Of a DNA stretch of 64,000 nt, positions 34,471 through 46,429 are shown piece after piece. Position 1 is the first letter of the stretch; every line of letters begins with the position of its first letter. Origin of the DNA: Phocoena phocoena (taxonomy: Eukaryota; Chordata; Mammalia; Artiodactyla; Phocoenidae); contig NC_089220.1 of NCBI RefSeq assembly GCF_963924675.1, positions 52,896,639 through 52,960,638 of the forward strand. The letters are read 5' to 3'. Under the pieces are notes generated by a model. The model was not told the DNA's origin. It saw only the letters and a program-made list of their open reading frames with translations, and searched no databases. The translations under genes and the position numbers were made by a program.

Positions 34471-35383
34471 ACTAGTGTATTTCATTTCTGGGGGGTAAAA
34501 CAACTTAGGTTGTAGGAAAGTGATGGCAATGCAAAAGCTTATTGTAATAATAATGCAGACATATCATGTCCAGTAGAGAATACGTATATATAAGTATATA
34601 TGTGACATATATATGTCAAATTTTAATTTGAATTCATATGGTTCCCTCAATAATTAAGGAAACAAAATATTTGAAATGCATTAATTTTTAGAGTCATGCT
34701 TTTATCTTTTTGAAAATTATACTTTATCAACTCATATACATAAGGTGGGACATCCTTCTTAAAGGTTGTAACTCTAAATAAAAGCAAGGTGAATTTTATT
34801 AAGGGAAAGCTCAAAATATTTCACAAGAAAAAGTGATTGCTCTTTTTAGTCAAGTTTATGGTTGACAGAATTGCTGGCTGCAGGTGAATGCTCTGTTGGC
34901 TGATTGGTGACCTATCAAGTTTCACAGGGTGATTTATCAGTACCTACTTTGTAGCAAAATCAAACCAGAAGAGCGAGCCAAACCAAGATGGAGAACAGTA
35001 GCATGGTCAAATACCTTCCTCTTAACTTTTTCTAATATGAGTTCTCATAATGTAACTCTCCTGTCATCATGGAAAACTGTTGTGGGAGCAAAGATTGTAG
35101 TTAGAACAACTGAAATTTTGAAATTTCAGCATAAACAATATAGAAAGATATAAGGACTTATCCTTTTGCATTAATTATAAGGAGCTTGGAAATCAGAGGA
35201 TAGTCAGCATTTGTATTTTCAGGCAGATTTCATGCAAAAGATAGAGCTTAATTGAATCTACAAAAATGGGATAGGCAAAAGACAGGAGGTGGCATTTTAT
35301 GAAAAGAAACATTAGCAGGGGTACAACAACAAAGAATGAAGTTGGTCTGGAATAACAGAGGGTGAAGCTCAGAACCTGAGTAT
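34471..35383. other. Non-coding stretch with no recognised repeat
   Basis: AT-rich. The 74-codon frame at 34929-35153 shows no domain. No gene support. Confidence 0.55.
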
Positions 35384-35398
35384 TCTTATCAGACTTTT

Positions 35399-35584
35399 CG
35401 CGGGCCTCTCACTGCTGTGGCCCCTCCCGCTGCGGACCACAGGCTCCGGACGCGCAGGCCCAGCGGCCACGGGCCACAGGCCCAGCCTCTCCGCGGCACG
35501 TGGGATCTTCCCTGACCGGGGCACGAACCTACGTCCCCCGTATTGGCAGGCGGACTCCCAACCACTGCGCCACCAGGGAAGCCC
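35399..35584 (-). mobile_element. CHR SINE, tailless, with perfect 15-bp TSD
   Basis: Reverse copy from '(tttt)cgcgggcctctcactgc' to '..gcgccaccagggaagccc'. The terminal 'gtaccgc' and the A tail are absent; the element stops at its CCCGCG and abuts the TSD. The TSD tcttatcagactttt lies at 35384-35398 and 35585-35599. High CpG retention suggests a young copy. Confidence 0.97.
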
Positions 35585-35599
35585 TCTTATCAGACTTTT

Positions 35600-36354
35600 G
35601 GGGATGAAGGAAAAACCCTGAGGGGTTGAAAATAGGTAGTTGCATGTATAAAGAAATGGAAAGTAGCTAAGAATGTGGGTATCAGGCAAGAAGAAAAAGA
35701 GATAGTGGGGAAAACAGCCTGGCTGATGGCTGGAAGGATAGGAGTTAGAAAGCCCAGGGTTCCCTGTTGGGAGCAAAGTAGAGATTTGTGTGTGTGTGTG
35801 AAAAATCTCTGAGGACAGATAAAAGTAGAAAAATAAAATGTCTGATACACATAGTTAGAAGGGAATGAGAAACAGTTTGCTAAAAATGATCTGAGAACAA
35901 GAAGTTATTTTTTTCTTATTATTTGAAATACAGAATGAGCTTTTGAGAACAGGAATAATATTTCGTTAACAGGCTAAGGGCTTTGAATCTCATAGCACTT
36001 ATTATTCAGAGAGATGGTAATATCTGTGAATAAATTTTCAAGTTTAAATTAAATCCAGTTTCTTTAAAAAATTTTCAAGATGATTATAAAGGTGGCATGT
36101 TACTTTTTAATTGAATTGCATTATTCATGTTGATGCAATTGTTTCTATTAAATTCTTTACTTTATGAAGCATTTGTATATGATTCTTTCTCATTGAAACA
36201 TCAGAATAATATTGTATATTTATCTTATGTTTTGACATGTATACATGTATCTAGAGTAATAGAATGTATTTATCTGAAACGAAATAGTCCAAGAAACAGG
36301 CAGGAAAAGAAAATATTTCTTAAATTAATATCTGGGTGAGAAAATGCTGGCTTT
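35600..36354. other. Non-coding stretch with short (TG)n
   Basis: A small TGTGTGTGTGTG run lies at about 35788-35800. No gene or recognised repeat. Confidence 0.55.
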
Positions 36355-36367
36355 AAAGGTTTCTTTG

Positions 36368-36578
36368 GGGCTTCCCTGGTGGCGCAGTGGTTGAGAGTCC
36401 GCCTGCCGATGCAGGGGACACGGGTTCGTGTCCCGGTCCGGGAGGATCCCGCATGCTGCGGAGTGGCTGGGCCCGTGAGCCATGGCCGCTAGGCCTGCGC
36501 ATCCGGAGCCTGTGCTCCGCAACGGGAGAGGCCACAACAGTGAGAGGCCCGTGTACCGAAAAAAACAAAAACAAAAAC
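36368..36578 (+). mobile_element. CHR SINE, short subtype, with 13-bp TSD
   Basis: Starts GGGCTTCCCTGGTGGCGCAG and ends '..gtgtaccg' with an (ACAAAA)n-type tail. A perfect TSD aaaggtttctttg lies at 36355-36367 and 36579-36591. Frames on both strands here are artefacts. Confidence 0.97.
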
Positions 36579-36591
36579 AAAGGTTTCTTTG

Positions 36592-36999
36592 ATGTCCAAA
36601 TATTATGTTTACATCAATGAACACAAGCCAGGGCTTCCACAAGTTGTTAGCTGAGTCCCCCTGCTTGTGATTGCTTCTCTCTATTTCTCATTAAAATACC
36701 CATGAAAGTGTCATAAAACATAAATAAATAGATGAACAAACTGTGGCCTTTTTCTCAAATAAAGACACCTGTTAAGATATAATTCTACAAATGTGCACTG
36801 AAAGAAAGCACTTGAAGAGCCATGTCACTTGTCCTGCAGGTCTGCTCTCTAGATGAGATAACTCTTCCTTTAGGTGAGCTGATAAAAGGCATCATTAGTA
36901 CCAGAACAAAATGGATACCATCGGTTATTAATTGAACGATAATGTAAATTGCATGAATGAATGGTTGAAGATCACAAAATATGGAGTTAAAGAATCAGG
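36592..36999. other. Non-coding stretch with no recognised repeat
   Basis: No gene or confident repeat. Confidence 0.5.
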
Positions 37000-37185
37000 A
37001 TTTAAAATTAAGGTCTTCCATTGGCTAAAACACCAGCCTGGGAAATTTACTTAAAATATATAATCCTCAGTTTCAACTGAAAGGTGGGTATCATGATATC
37101 AATTTTATAGAGTTCTTTTGACATTGTAATAAAATAATGTATGTAGATTACTCAGCACTGGTACTCAATGTTTTACTACATTTAA
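37000..37185 (+). repeat. MIR SINE fragment, degraded
   Basis: 'ccagcctgggaaatttactt', 'atcctcagtttcaactgaaa', 'ggtgggtatcatgatatcaa' and 'gattactcagcactggtact' keep the order of MIR parts. High divergence. Confidence 0.55.
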
Positions 37186-37912
37186 TTTCCAGTGATTAGC
37201 AAGGTAATTGCAAGCTAACATTAGCAAGGTGAGAAAAATAAATTATGGACCCTGATGAAAATACCTACAATATTTTTAAAAACTAAAGAAAAAATGCAGA
37301 AAAATCTCAGCCGTTGAACAAAACTCCCACAGGAAATGCATGAATATTTTTTTAAAAAGAACTTTTGTTTATTCACTTGCAAATATAGGAAAATATCAAT
37401 CATGATTTTTTTTAAATGTTAAATTTTGCTGTAAAGCAATTAGAATAATCAGTGAAACAAATAAATACAAGAACTGAAGCTGCATAAAATTTGATTTATG
37501 AAACAGCCGATTTTCAGAATGTGGAAGGCATTAGCAAAGTGATGAAAATCAGTTAGAATATGACACATTGAAAGCATGTAAGACAAAGTGAGGAGGTATA
37601 CATAGTGAACAATAGAAGTGCTTTAAAGAAATATCTAAACAAACAATACAGAATGATCAGTCAGGGAATAACTGACGTGTCTATAGACACTAAGGAACTG
37701 AGACTAGAATTAGAAAGGGCTAATTATCTTGAGTAAAGTTATTATGAGAAAATAATACTGAGATACCATCTAGATAAAATTCAATTCAAGTTAGCAAATA
37801 TCTATTAAGTACTAACTACATGGAAGATATTGTCAATCTTTCTTCTGCCCAGGACATCAGAAATGAGGGCAGTTTCAAATGGGTCGGTTTTGTGCTCCAA
37901 TCATATATGCAC
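37186..37912. other. Non-coding stretch with no recognised repeat
   Basis: AT-rich unique-looking sequence. No supported gene. Confidence 0.55.
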
Positions 37913-37923
37913 TTATGGATGGG

Positions 37924-38260
37924 TTTTTTTTTTCAAGTTATAAGCAGTTTTATTGCAAAGGTCCCCATATACATTTATAGCAATTTTAAGACATTCGTGG
38001 TCACCCCACAAGTCACTTCCTTATAGAAGCAGATGTAACGAAAGAAACTTCACTACTCCTGTGTGTTAGCAACTTTCAGTTCCCCCAAAACACTACATCT
38101 GTTAAAGTCACTCTTTTAAATTCATCCTGAATAAAAGATGGAATTATTAAGTAAAAAATGCTATATATTATAAAAACCATTCCTTACAAAATAGTCCGAG
38201 TTAAAAATCAATTTTTTTTTTATAAGATTGACTGCAAAACACCACTAGGACCACGTCCTG
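37924..38260 (-). pseudogene. Possible retrocopied mRNA 3' UTR (gene not identified)
   Basis: Read on the minus strand, the segment ends GCAATAAAACTGCTTATAACTTG followed by A10. That is a canonical AATAAA signal about 20 bases before a poly(A) tail. Possible TSDs flank it: ttatggat at 37913-37920 and 38261-38268, extending to 9 of 10 matches. No coding frame of note is present, so only a truncated 3' UTR would be represented. I do not recognise the parent gene. The alternative is a chance T-run beside an AATAAA. Confidence 0.4.
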
Positions 38261-38268
38261 TTATGGAT

Positions 38269-39829
38269 AGCTTTGTTCCTATAAAAGAGCTTCTATTTAA
38301 AACCCTGCATGTTGAGTACTTGCTCTAATTGTCCTCATACTTCTTTGGGTGAGTAAATTAGAAATCAGAATCAGTGCTAAAAACAAAAACTATGCTTTAT
38401 GTATACATTATCTGTGGCCATTCTAGGGACAAGTTTCAATAACATTTGCAGAATTTTGTTTAATCATGAATGTTTAAAAATATGCTATTTATCTCAAAAT
38501 AATTCTAAAGCATAAAAGTAAACTGTATATTTCCTATAGCAAAAGTCAATATACAAAATAGACAAAAGAAAAAGGTTAAATGGTAGATCTTTGAATTGTC
38601 CTTGTAGGGGCTTTATATCTTGAACATAAGATTGCAAAAAAAAAAAAAAAAGACACATGTTGATAACTAAATTTGTAAGAAGATTTTCTTAATGAGAGAA
38701 AGGGAATTAGTTTACAAATAGATTGGATAAGTCCCATTTTCTGGATTTAGATGTCTACAAAGTAAGGGCAAGGCAAAAGAAGAAATAGCCCACATTATTC
38801 TTATTCTTACTGTGGCAAATTCCCTCCAGGTGTAGAAACCTCTGAGGTGGCGAAATGATTGGGTGACAGATCTTTTTTCAAGTGTGGTAGTTGCTCAATC
38901 TTTGCTTTTAGCAATACTGAGTAACCAATATTGTTGGCAAATCAACCACTATTAATAATTTAATAATAAATGAAATTTATTAATTTTATGAGCATAATAA
39001 TAGGTTGATATAATAGTTTACGTGTGATATTTGACAACGCTGACAGTTAAAAACAGAAACTGTTAAAACAAATCTTTTTCTAATGTTAATGTGTTTTTCT
39101 CAGTTCTTACATCTATAAAAATAAATACAATTGATGATGTTTTCTCATTTGCTCAATTACAATTTTTAAAACATAAAATCATGACTCTCAAATACAAAAT
39201 GAAGACCTGTCAAGGATTTTTCTAACTCACTAATTAATGAGGACCTCGGTAACACAGTTCATGTGAGAATTTGACTTAAGATTTACATTCTTTACCAGAT
39301 AAAAGTCTTTTTTATTGCTATGAATGGGAATTGTTTGGATTGCAATGTCTTCTATAATTTTACTTTTGACACTACAAGTTAGTTATAAAATAGCCTAGTT
39401 AATAGAAAGCTCTGCAAATCTGCCCACCACTATAGAATCAGATGATCTGTGGATTTCCACTGAAATTACACCTGGTAATCTGTTTTGCTCAGTTACAAGT
39501 CTTGAGAAATTTCTAATAATGGTACTAGCAACAAGTAATATTAGGTCAACATAATGAATTATTTGAGAAAAAAAACAGTCTAATTCATTTTATTAAAACA
39601 TGCATTTCAAGTAACATTGCACTTTTTTATGTTTAATAATTATTTTTCAAACAATTTAATATGCTTATGTTATTTGGATCATTATTTATGTAACTACAAT
39701 GCTAAAATAATCCAGAAAAAAAATCTGTGACTCCTAGAGCCATACCGTCATAAGAAATAAATTTTTTTCAAAATTTATGGCAGAGATATGTAATAAAATA
39801 AAGTTAAATACATTCAGGCATAAAAATAT
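38269..39829. other. Repeat-poor non-coding stretch
   Basis: About 1.5 kb without a recognised repeat apart from an A15-16 run near 38636-38651. Strongly AT-rich, no gene. Confidence 0.55.
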
Positions 39830-40400
39830 ATTTAAGTAAAGTACTATGGGGAAATGAAATACAAGTTCAAGTACAAAAAGAAAATCATGTAAAATTCCAA
39901 TTATTAAAAGTACCTTTTTGGACTTCCCTGGTGGCGCAGTGGTTGAGAGTCCACCTGATGATGCAGGGGACACGGGTTCGTGCCCTGGTCTGGGAAGATC
40001 CCACATGCCGCGGAGCGGCTAGGCCCGTGAGACATGGCCGCTGAGCCTGCGCGTCCGGAGCCTGTGCTCCGCAACGGGAGAGGCCGCAACAGTGAGAGGC
40101 CCACGTACCGCAAAAAAAAAAAAAGAAAAAGAAAAAGGAAAAATTCCCTGTCCACAGGAGCTGACACTTTAGTGGGAGAAGATGGAGATTAAAGATGTTA
40201 AATAAATAAATTATATAGTAGCTTATACAGCTATAAGCTCTCCAGAAAAAAAAAAAAAAGAATAAGAAGAATAAAGAATTCTGATGGGAGATGGAACGGT
40301 GGTAGGGTTGCAATTTTAAATTGCAAAGGTGAGGGAAGTACTAAGAATAATTTTCTAGCAAAACGTGAAGGAAGTACATTATAGGATACATTTACCAAGT
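39830..40400 (-). repeat. L2 LINE fragment, reverse, split by a SINE
   Basis: Right of the SINE, 'ttccctgtccacaggagctg' and 'acactttagtgggagaagat' is the reverse of the L2 motif '..cactagaatgtaagctccatgag'. 'aataaattatatagtagctt' and 'gatgggagatggaacggtgg' follow in the L2 order. Left of the SINE a weak match ('actatggggaaatgaaatac') may be the same element. Confidence 0.6.
39920..40144 (+). mobile_element. CHR SINE, short subtype
   Basis: Starts GGACTTCCCTGGTGGCGCAG and has a B box in 'acgggttcgtgccc'. It ends '..cgtaccgc' plus an A-rich (AAAAAG)n tail. No exact TSD was found. It sits within L2 sequence. Frames on the minus strand here are artefacts. Confidence 0.95.
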
Positions 40401-42542
40401 AGCAGTTCTGTTTGTTAATCTACCTGTCTGGGTCTTTGTTATCTCTTGGTGTTTAAGTGGGAGACAGATGTGTTTCTGTCTAATAAACGTTGTCTGATGT
40501 GACAACACTTATCAAGTTTGTTTTTTTCTTTCAAACTCTGCAGTACAATACCTTTTAAATTCTCTAAGATTTACAGATGGACAAAACAAATATATAACTA
40601 TGGATAATATGCTATAAAAATGGTGTAATTATAATAAAAACTCCAAAACTTTCCCATCTATTTTAAGATACAAAATTTATAGAACAAGTAATTTTTTCCC
40701 TGTTTCAGTGAAAACTTTTGTTTTCTGTGAAACTCCATTACGGAAATATCAGTGGAAATCTGTTTTTTGTTTAAAATGTGTTCACGGTAACATTCTAAGA
40801 AGAAATCTGTTATGAATTCCCCTTTTCAAACTGAGCAATAGTGAGTACTACTAGCAAATGCATCATGTTCCATTACATACATTAAACTACTTAGCAAGCT
40901 CAAGTGGTAATTTTAAAGGAAATATATATTATTAAAAACATTCCACTATTTGTCCAGCATTTTAGAAACTCTGTAAAAATAGTGCATTTTTTTCCTTCTG
41001 TGTTTGTGGTTTTAGTTATTAAAGGTAATTAAAAATAAAACTTGAAGAGGCATTCAAATTTTTGCATGAAGTTTTACTCCTTTGGAGTTCTGCTAATGAA
41101 AATTGGCATTAAAAATCTAGTTGGAATGAAACACTATTCTCACGTGTGCATCTCTGTAAAATTCTATGGGCTCATTTATAATGCACTGAGTATTCTGAAA
41201 TAAAATACTACATAATTTCAGTACACTTGAAAAGAGAGTTACTGACTGTAATTTTGCTTGAAACTACAAATTGAAATTAGTTTACATAAATGCAACATGC
41301 TCTTTGTTTTTCTCATGCTACTGTGCTTAAAGGAATGACAATTCCTTTGAAAAGGTAGCCTTTGCAAGGTTTCTTAGACAATTAAAGATGTGGGAAATAA
41401 CTCATCCTCCATTCCCCAAAGTTAGGAAGCTTTCAAATAACTGAATATTAATTACATTTTTCACTTTATTCAAGTAAAAACACAAATTTGATTCAACATG
41501 ACATCATGTGCTACTTGATAGAAGAACACAAACACTGCCTGTGAAGTAATCTTGCCAAAACACCAATTTATAGAAAATATAGAGACAGGGAAATCTATTG
41601 AATAATGCCACAGGGGATGCAATCAACAGAATACACACTGTGAAAAAGACCCTGGACAAAAACTGGGTTTCATTATCAAATAATTTGCAAGAAAAAAAGA
41701 AAGAGATGGGGGAAATTATAGATTAAAGAAAGATTCTGTGTGCTTTATATTGATCAAGATTCAAATGAGCACACTGTAAATAAGATGACATTTGTGAGAT
41801 ATTTGGAAATTTGAACACTAGCAGGATATTTGATGAAATTATTAACCTTGGTAGCTGTGAGAAAGTTATTAAGATTATGTCATATTTTTAGAATTTAGAA
41901 ATACATATTAAAATATTTACAGGTGCAATGGTATGAAGTCTGAGGAAATAGATCAGGATATGCAATAAATCAGACTGGCATGAGTTAATTGCTGAAGCTA
42001 GGTGATTTGTTCATGGAATTTATTGTTATTATTTTTCTTTGTTATATGTTTAATTTTTTAAATAATTTTAATGTGAATTAATTAATGGCTTCATAACAAA
42101 TAATTAATGGCTTCATAACAAATAACACCATGTGGTTAAAATTTGATGAACTCACACAAGAATTGTGACTCTGTGTCATACATCCCATTAACAAACAAAC
42201 AACGAAAGTCATTCAGGAGGAAATGCATATTTAATATATACTTATTGAACATTATTGGTCAAATGGAATTTCTCTTCGGGAGATTATCTGTAGGAAACTG
42301 CATCTTAGAAACCACTATTATTGTATAATAAACTTTCTAACAAATTATTTTTGAATGTAATTTTGGATTGGTTAGAAGCAGTTGTTTACAACAATATACT
42401 GTTAAGTGTTACAGGATGAAAACAATTTTTATTCATTACTTATGTGGTTTGTATGCCATGTTTCATTCTCTAATTATTAACAGAATACAAAAAAGGGTTC
42501 AGTTCTGTGGGTACAGTATGATTATAATTATATCAAAGTAAC
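40401..42542. other. Repeat-poor non-coding stretch
   Basis: About 2.1 kb with no recognised transposon, containing only a 22-bp tandem duplication at 42080-42123. It is the longest stretch in the window with no recognised transposon, and no gene is visible. Confidence 0.55.
42080..42123 (+). repeat. Perfect tandem duplication, 22-bp unit x2
   Basis: A 22-bp unit beginning aattaatggcttcataac occurs at 42080-42101 and 42102-42123 without a mismatch, which suggests recent slippage. Confidence 0.97.
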
Positions 42543-42866
42543 TGGATTAGTTATCTGTTGATGTGTAACAATATAACCATAAACGTCATGGTTTAAAACA
42601 ACACATATTTGTTAGTTCACAATTTCTGGGCCCTGTTTAGTTGGTTTGTCTGCAAGATTGAAGTCAAAGATGTCAGCCTGGGCCACAGTATCATCTGATG
42701 CTTGACTAGAGAAGAATCTGTTTCCTTATTCATGGGTTTATTTGCAGTCTTTAGTAACTTGCAAATTGTCAGACTTGAGTTCTACCTACACTTAAGAGGA
42801 GAGGATTATCCTAGGGTGTAAATGCCAGGAGGTGGTGGTCATGGGGGCCATCTACTAACCAAATCA
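42543..42866 (-). mobile_element. MLT1-type MaLR LTR, reverse
   Basis: 'attagttatctgttgatgtg', 'atggtttaaaacaacacata', 'gtcagcctgggccacagtat' and 'aaatgccaggaggtggtggt' are reverse MLT1 landmarks, including the reversed '..ttgttacgcagcaatagataac' end. Confidence 0.72.
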
Positions 42867-42954
42867 GTAATATTTATAAAATAGAACAATTTATAAAATA
42901 GAACATCAGTAATATTTATAAAATACTTATAAAATCAGTAATATTTATAAAATA
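42863..42954 (+). repeat. Dispersed tandem repeat, 21-bp unit x3
   Basis: Copies of atcagtaatatttataaaat(a) at 42863-42883, 42905-42925 and 42934-42954, with partial units of 'tttataaaata' between them. Confidence 0.95.
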
Positions 42955-43404
42955 ATATTTATTATTATATAATAATCAGAGTATAGAACTCTTTTTTTTT
43001 GCTTATTAGATTCAGTTACCCAAACTTTTCATGTGAAGCTGATTTTTAAAATAATTTCATATTTTCATATGTCACTCAAACGTTTTGGGGAGCATTCTTT
43101 AGTCTTTTTCTCTTTGATTTTATTTATTAATAGTGGAGATGGTTTCTACATAACTTGCTTCTTGTTTGCCAACAAAATTATTATATTTTTAAAAGTAAAT
43201 AATTTTTATTTAGATTTTTTGTCTACCTGCAACCATGACCATGAATTCTCAGTTATATTCAGAGACTACTACTCAGTATTAATTCTAGATCTTTAAGGAT
43301 GATCTTTAATATTCTTATTCACTATATCTAAAAATAGTTGTAAAGCTCTATGGAAAACACATATAGCATTTAAAAACACATATAGTCTTTAAAAAATTAA
43401 AACA
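42955..43404. other. Non-coding stretch with no recognised repeat
   Basis: The 87-codon frame at 43033-43296 is rich in F, I and L, has no recognised domain and lacks gene context. Confidence 0.5.
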
Positions 43405-43632
43405 GGGCTTCCCTGGTGGCGCAGTGGTTGGGAGTCTGCCTGCCGATGCAGGGGACGCAGGTTCGTGCCCCGGTCCGGGAGGATCCCACATGCCGCAAAG
43501 CGGCTAGGCCCGTGAGCCATAGCCGCTGAGCCTGCGCGTCCGGAGCCTGTGCTCTGCGACGCGAGAGGCCACAACAGTGAGAGGCCCGCATACCGCAAAA
43601 TAAATAAATAAATAAATAAATAAAAATAAAAA
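43405..43632 (+). mobile_element. CHR SINE, short subtype, with (AAAT)n tail
   Basis: Starts GGGCTTCCCTGGTGGCGCAG and keeps many CpGs. It ends '..gcataccgc' followed by AAATAAATAAAT repeats, a tail that has become a microsatellite. The exact TSD is obscured by A-rich flanks; 'acatatag' motifs occur on both sides. Confidence 0.95.
43596..43632 (+). repeat. (AAAT)n microsatellite
   Basis: AAATAAATAAATAAATAAAT derived from the tail of the SINE at 43405. Confidence 0.95.
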
Positions 43633-44565
43633 TACATATATAGTATTTAAAAGAGAATAGCCATCAAATACAGTCAAATTTCCTTGGAGGGCCTGAAATA
43701 ACCTATCCAATGTTTCATTTCTTTCTTTTTGTGAGATGAAAAATGTCACTCTATTGTGCATTGATATAAAGCCTCAAGTCATTTTCCTATGAAAGAAATT
43801 TGGGATAACATGGGCCTATCCTGAAAAGTTAAACAATGGGAAAAAGATATCAAAATACAACAGCACCTTTGAATTTTTAACAAGTCAACAAAATCAACAA
43901 ATCCAGTCTAGATAGTTTTATCAAAAAGTATGTAGTATGGAAAAATAGGTGCTTAAACCATCATTTAAAGACCTGGAGAAGTCTCTAGACTAAGCCCCCA
44001 AGAATCACTACCAGCAGTAAGAACCACTTTGCCTCTACCACAGTTGAGGAAGTTACAAAAGCTGATGAATGGGAAGCTAACTGCTGAAAAGGAAATCATT
44101 GCTATAGCCTCTGGTTCCAGAACATCACCACCTCACTTGGAAATTTGCCCTGTAATCTACTTTTTTCCCCCATCTGACTCAGTTCTATATCAAAATCTCT
44201 CACAGATGCACCTAATTTTCAGGCTAGGACCGCAACTGTAAAAGGGCATGGAGGAAATGTAATTTCTTAGTTTTCCAGCTAACAGGGTCTCCACTCTAGA
44301 ATGGAATATTGAGTAAGCCAATTTATATAACAATGTATAGCAATATCTATGTCTATATCTATATATCTATGGACTAATTCAATAGTAAGAAAATAAACAC
44401 TAGGTATATCTTGCATTCTAATTTCAAATAACCTCACTATCTTCAATGACAAAATCTTGAAAGAATGAATTTAAGGAGTTAGTCTTGTTGAAAACTTTTG
44501 GGCATTATTTCAAAATAACAATAATTATTCGTATCATAATATCTTATATGTTACTTTATCATTTT
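43633..44565. other. Non-coding stretch with no recognised repeat
   Basis: The 70-codon frame at 44029-44241 shows no known domain. No splice-supported exon is visible. Confidence 0.5.
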
Positions 44566-44755
44566 AAAGTGACTTTACATAATTATAACCTGTGTGCATC
44601 ACTATACATTTATAAAAGTTGGAATAGTCACTATAAAATCTATGTATGGGGACAGAGAGTCATCAAAACACTTAAAGTAACTTGCCTAATCTATCTGTAA
44701 CCTAGTAGATCTAGGATACAAAACCACTAACACAGTACTCTTTGTCCTAAAATGT
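44566..44755 (-). repeat. Possible MIR-class fragment, reverse
   Basis: 'tatggggacagagagtcatc', 'cttaaagtaacttgcctaat' and 'ctaggatacaaaaccactaa' fit reverse MIR ('..cacagagaggttaagtaacttgccc..gattcgaaccc') at high divergence. Confidence 0.45.
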
Positions 44756-46296
44756 ATTCACTGTTATATGGGGGAAAAGCATTTTTACTGAAATCTTATT
44801 GTCCAAGCTGGCTTTTTTTCAAACAGGATTTCAGAATATGAAGTTGAGCCCATACAGGCAAACTAATTTGAAAAATAAAGACTGAAATAAATAAAAGGAA
44901 AGCAAGCAAACAATGCCACTTTGAAAAATCTTTATAAATGAAGCAAACATGAGTATAATATGATTATAGTTGTATATAATTACAGTGAGTATAAAGTTTA
45001 CAATACAAATCTGAGTAGAGCAGGTGTAACTTTCTTAATTTGTCTATAACTGAGCTCCCTTTGCTCATGAGGCCCTATTTCTGCCAGTTGAAAGAAAACT
45101 GAATTTTGGACTTTAAGTAAGCTCAGCAATTTGAAGTTTATAATTTAGTCAATTTTCATTAAATATTCAGTTAAAAGTTTCTTGCCCTTCCCCTCTCATT
45201 ATCCAAGCACGAGTGCAAGGACATTATTTTCCACCATGTTCCTGTGAGCCAAGACATTGTTCCTTATATCCTCACTGACCTACGCTCTGGGGTTGCTCTA
45301 TTTCAGCTTGCTGGTATCAACACATGCGTTATGATGGAAGAGCAAATAAGAGGGGCAAGTAATTCTCAGACTCAGCTAACCATTAACAGGAATTTGCCAG
45401 AACTTTTGATATTTCAAGAGAGCAGAAACAATGTATTTCTTTCTAATATTATTATTTTCAAATGTTGGTTCACTATTTTTTTAAAATAAGGATGCAAACA
45501 GAACATGTAAAACCATCACAGAGATTGCTGTTGGTGTACAGGATACTTGTTCATCACATTGGACATTTTATTGCATTTCCAGATATTTGTTTCTTATTTT
45601 TAAAGTTAATAAAGTGCTGCAGTATTTTTCAAATTTAACACTGAAAGATTAGTGTCTTTATGGTAATACTAATACTATAATTCTTCTTACAAGCTGTGGA
45701 GTATGTTCCTTGAATTTTAGTCATTGGTCTCACTAGCAGTCTTCTGTTACAGTTATCTTAATAGATTTAAATCCACGGGCATATCTCTGTTCCTTCTAAA
45801 AATCATTACAGGAACAGCAAAAGGATAATTTCTTTTAAAGTTATTAATCTACAACCACAAAGAGAACAGAATAGTAGACAAGAACAAGAGATTTCAACAT
45901 ATTTTTTGGAAAATGGAAAGCAGTGGGAAGACATAATGATTGACACAGCAGAGCAAAAGAACAGTGAAGGGACAATGAATAACTAGCTTCTCTTACAGAG
46001 AAGAAGCCAATGAATAGCCAGCTGCCTCATCCCATAGAAACTTTGACTCAGAAATTGTTGCATAAGGAGTGAAAGTAAGTGGGTGTGAGCATGGACCTAA
46101 AAATGGATGATGGTTTAAGACATTATAAGAAACAGTTAAACTTCCAGTTTGTCTGCAGCTCTGGGCAGAGGGAAACCACCAATCTCCCATGTCTACAGGA
46201 GAAATTGAGGCTGAGACTCAACAGCATGAGATGTTGAGGTACTTTGCTGCAAATAATTGTAGCAAATGAAAGGCAATATATACTGAATGTTGACAT
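44756..46296. other. Repeat-poor non-coding stretch
   Basis: About 1.5 kb with no recognised repeat. The 81-codon frame at 45244-45489 has no domain that I recognise. No supported gene. Confidence 0.5.
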
Positions 46297-46297
46297 C

Positions 46298-46353
<56 letters not shown>

Positions 46354-46370
46354 CTCTCACACACACACTC
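46297..46370 (+). repeat. Compound (TC)n(AC)n microsatellite
   Basis: A TC run (46297-46330) changes directly into AC (46331-46352), with a short break and more AC to about 46369. It is likely polymorphic. Frames read through it (RERERE or SLSLTHTH repeats) are not genes. Confidence 0.97.
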
Positions 46371-46429
46371 ATCTATTTCGATCTTTTTCAGAATCTCACT
46401 CTAAATATGAAAGTCAAGTAATATACAGA

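Noticed and set aside
42863..42954. CRISPR-like array suggested by three 21-bp repeats
   Set aside because: The spacers are short AT-rich partial copies of the repeat, there are only three units, and the genome is mammalian. It is a degenerate tandem repeat.
43033..43296. An 87-codon frame
   Set aside because: Hydrophobic chance frame in AT-rich DNA with no recognised family.
46123..46350. Frame with RERERERE repeats
   Set aside because: Translation of the TC/AC microsatellite.
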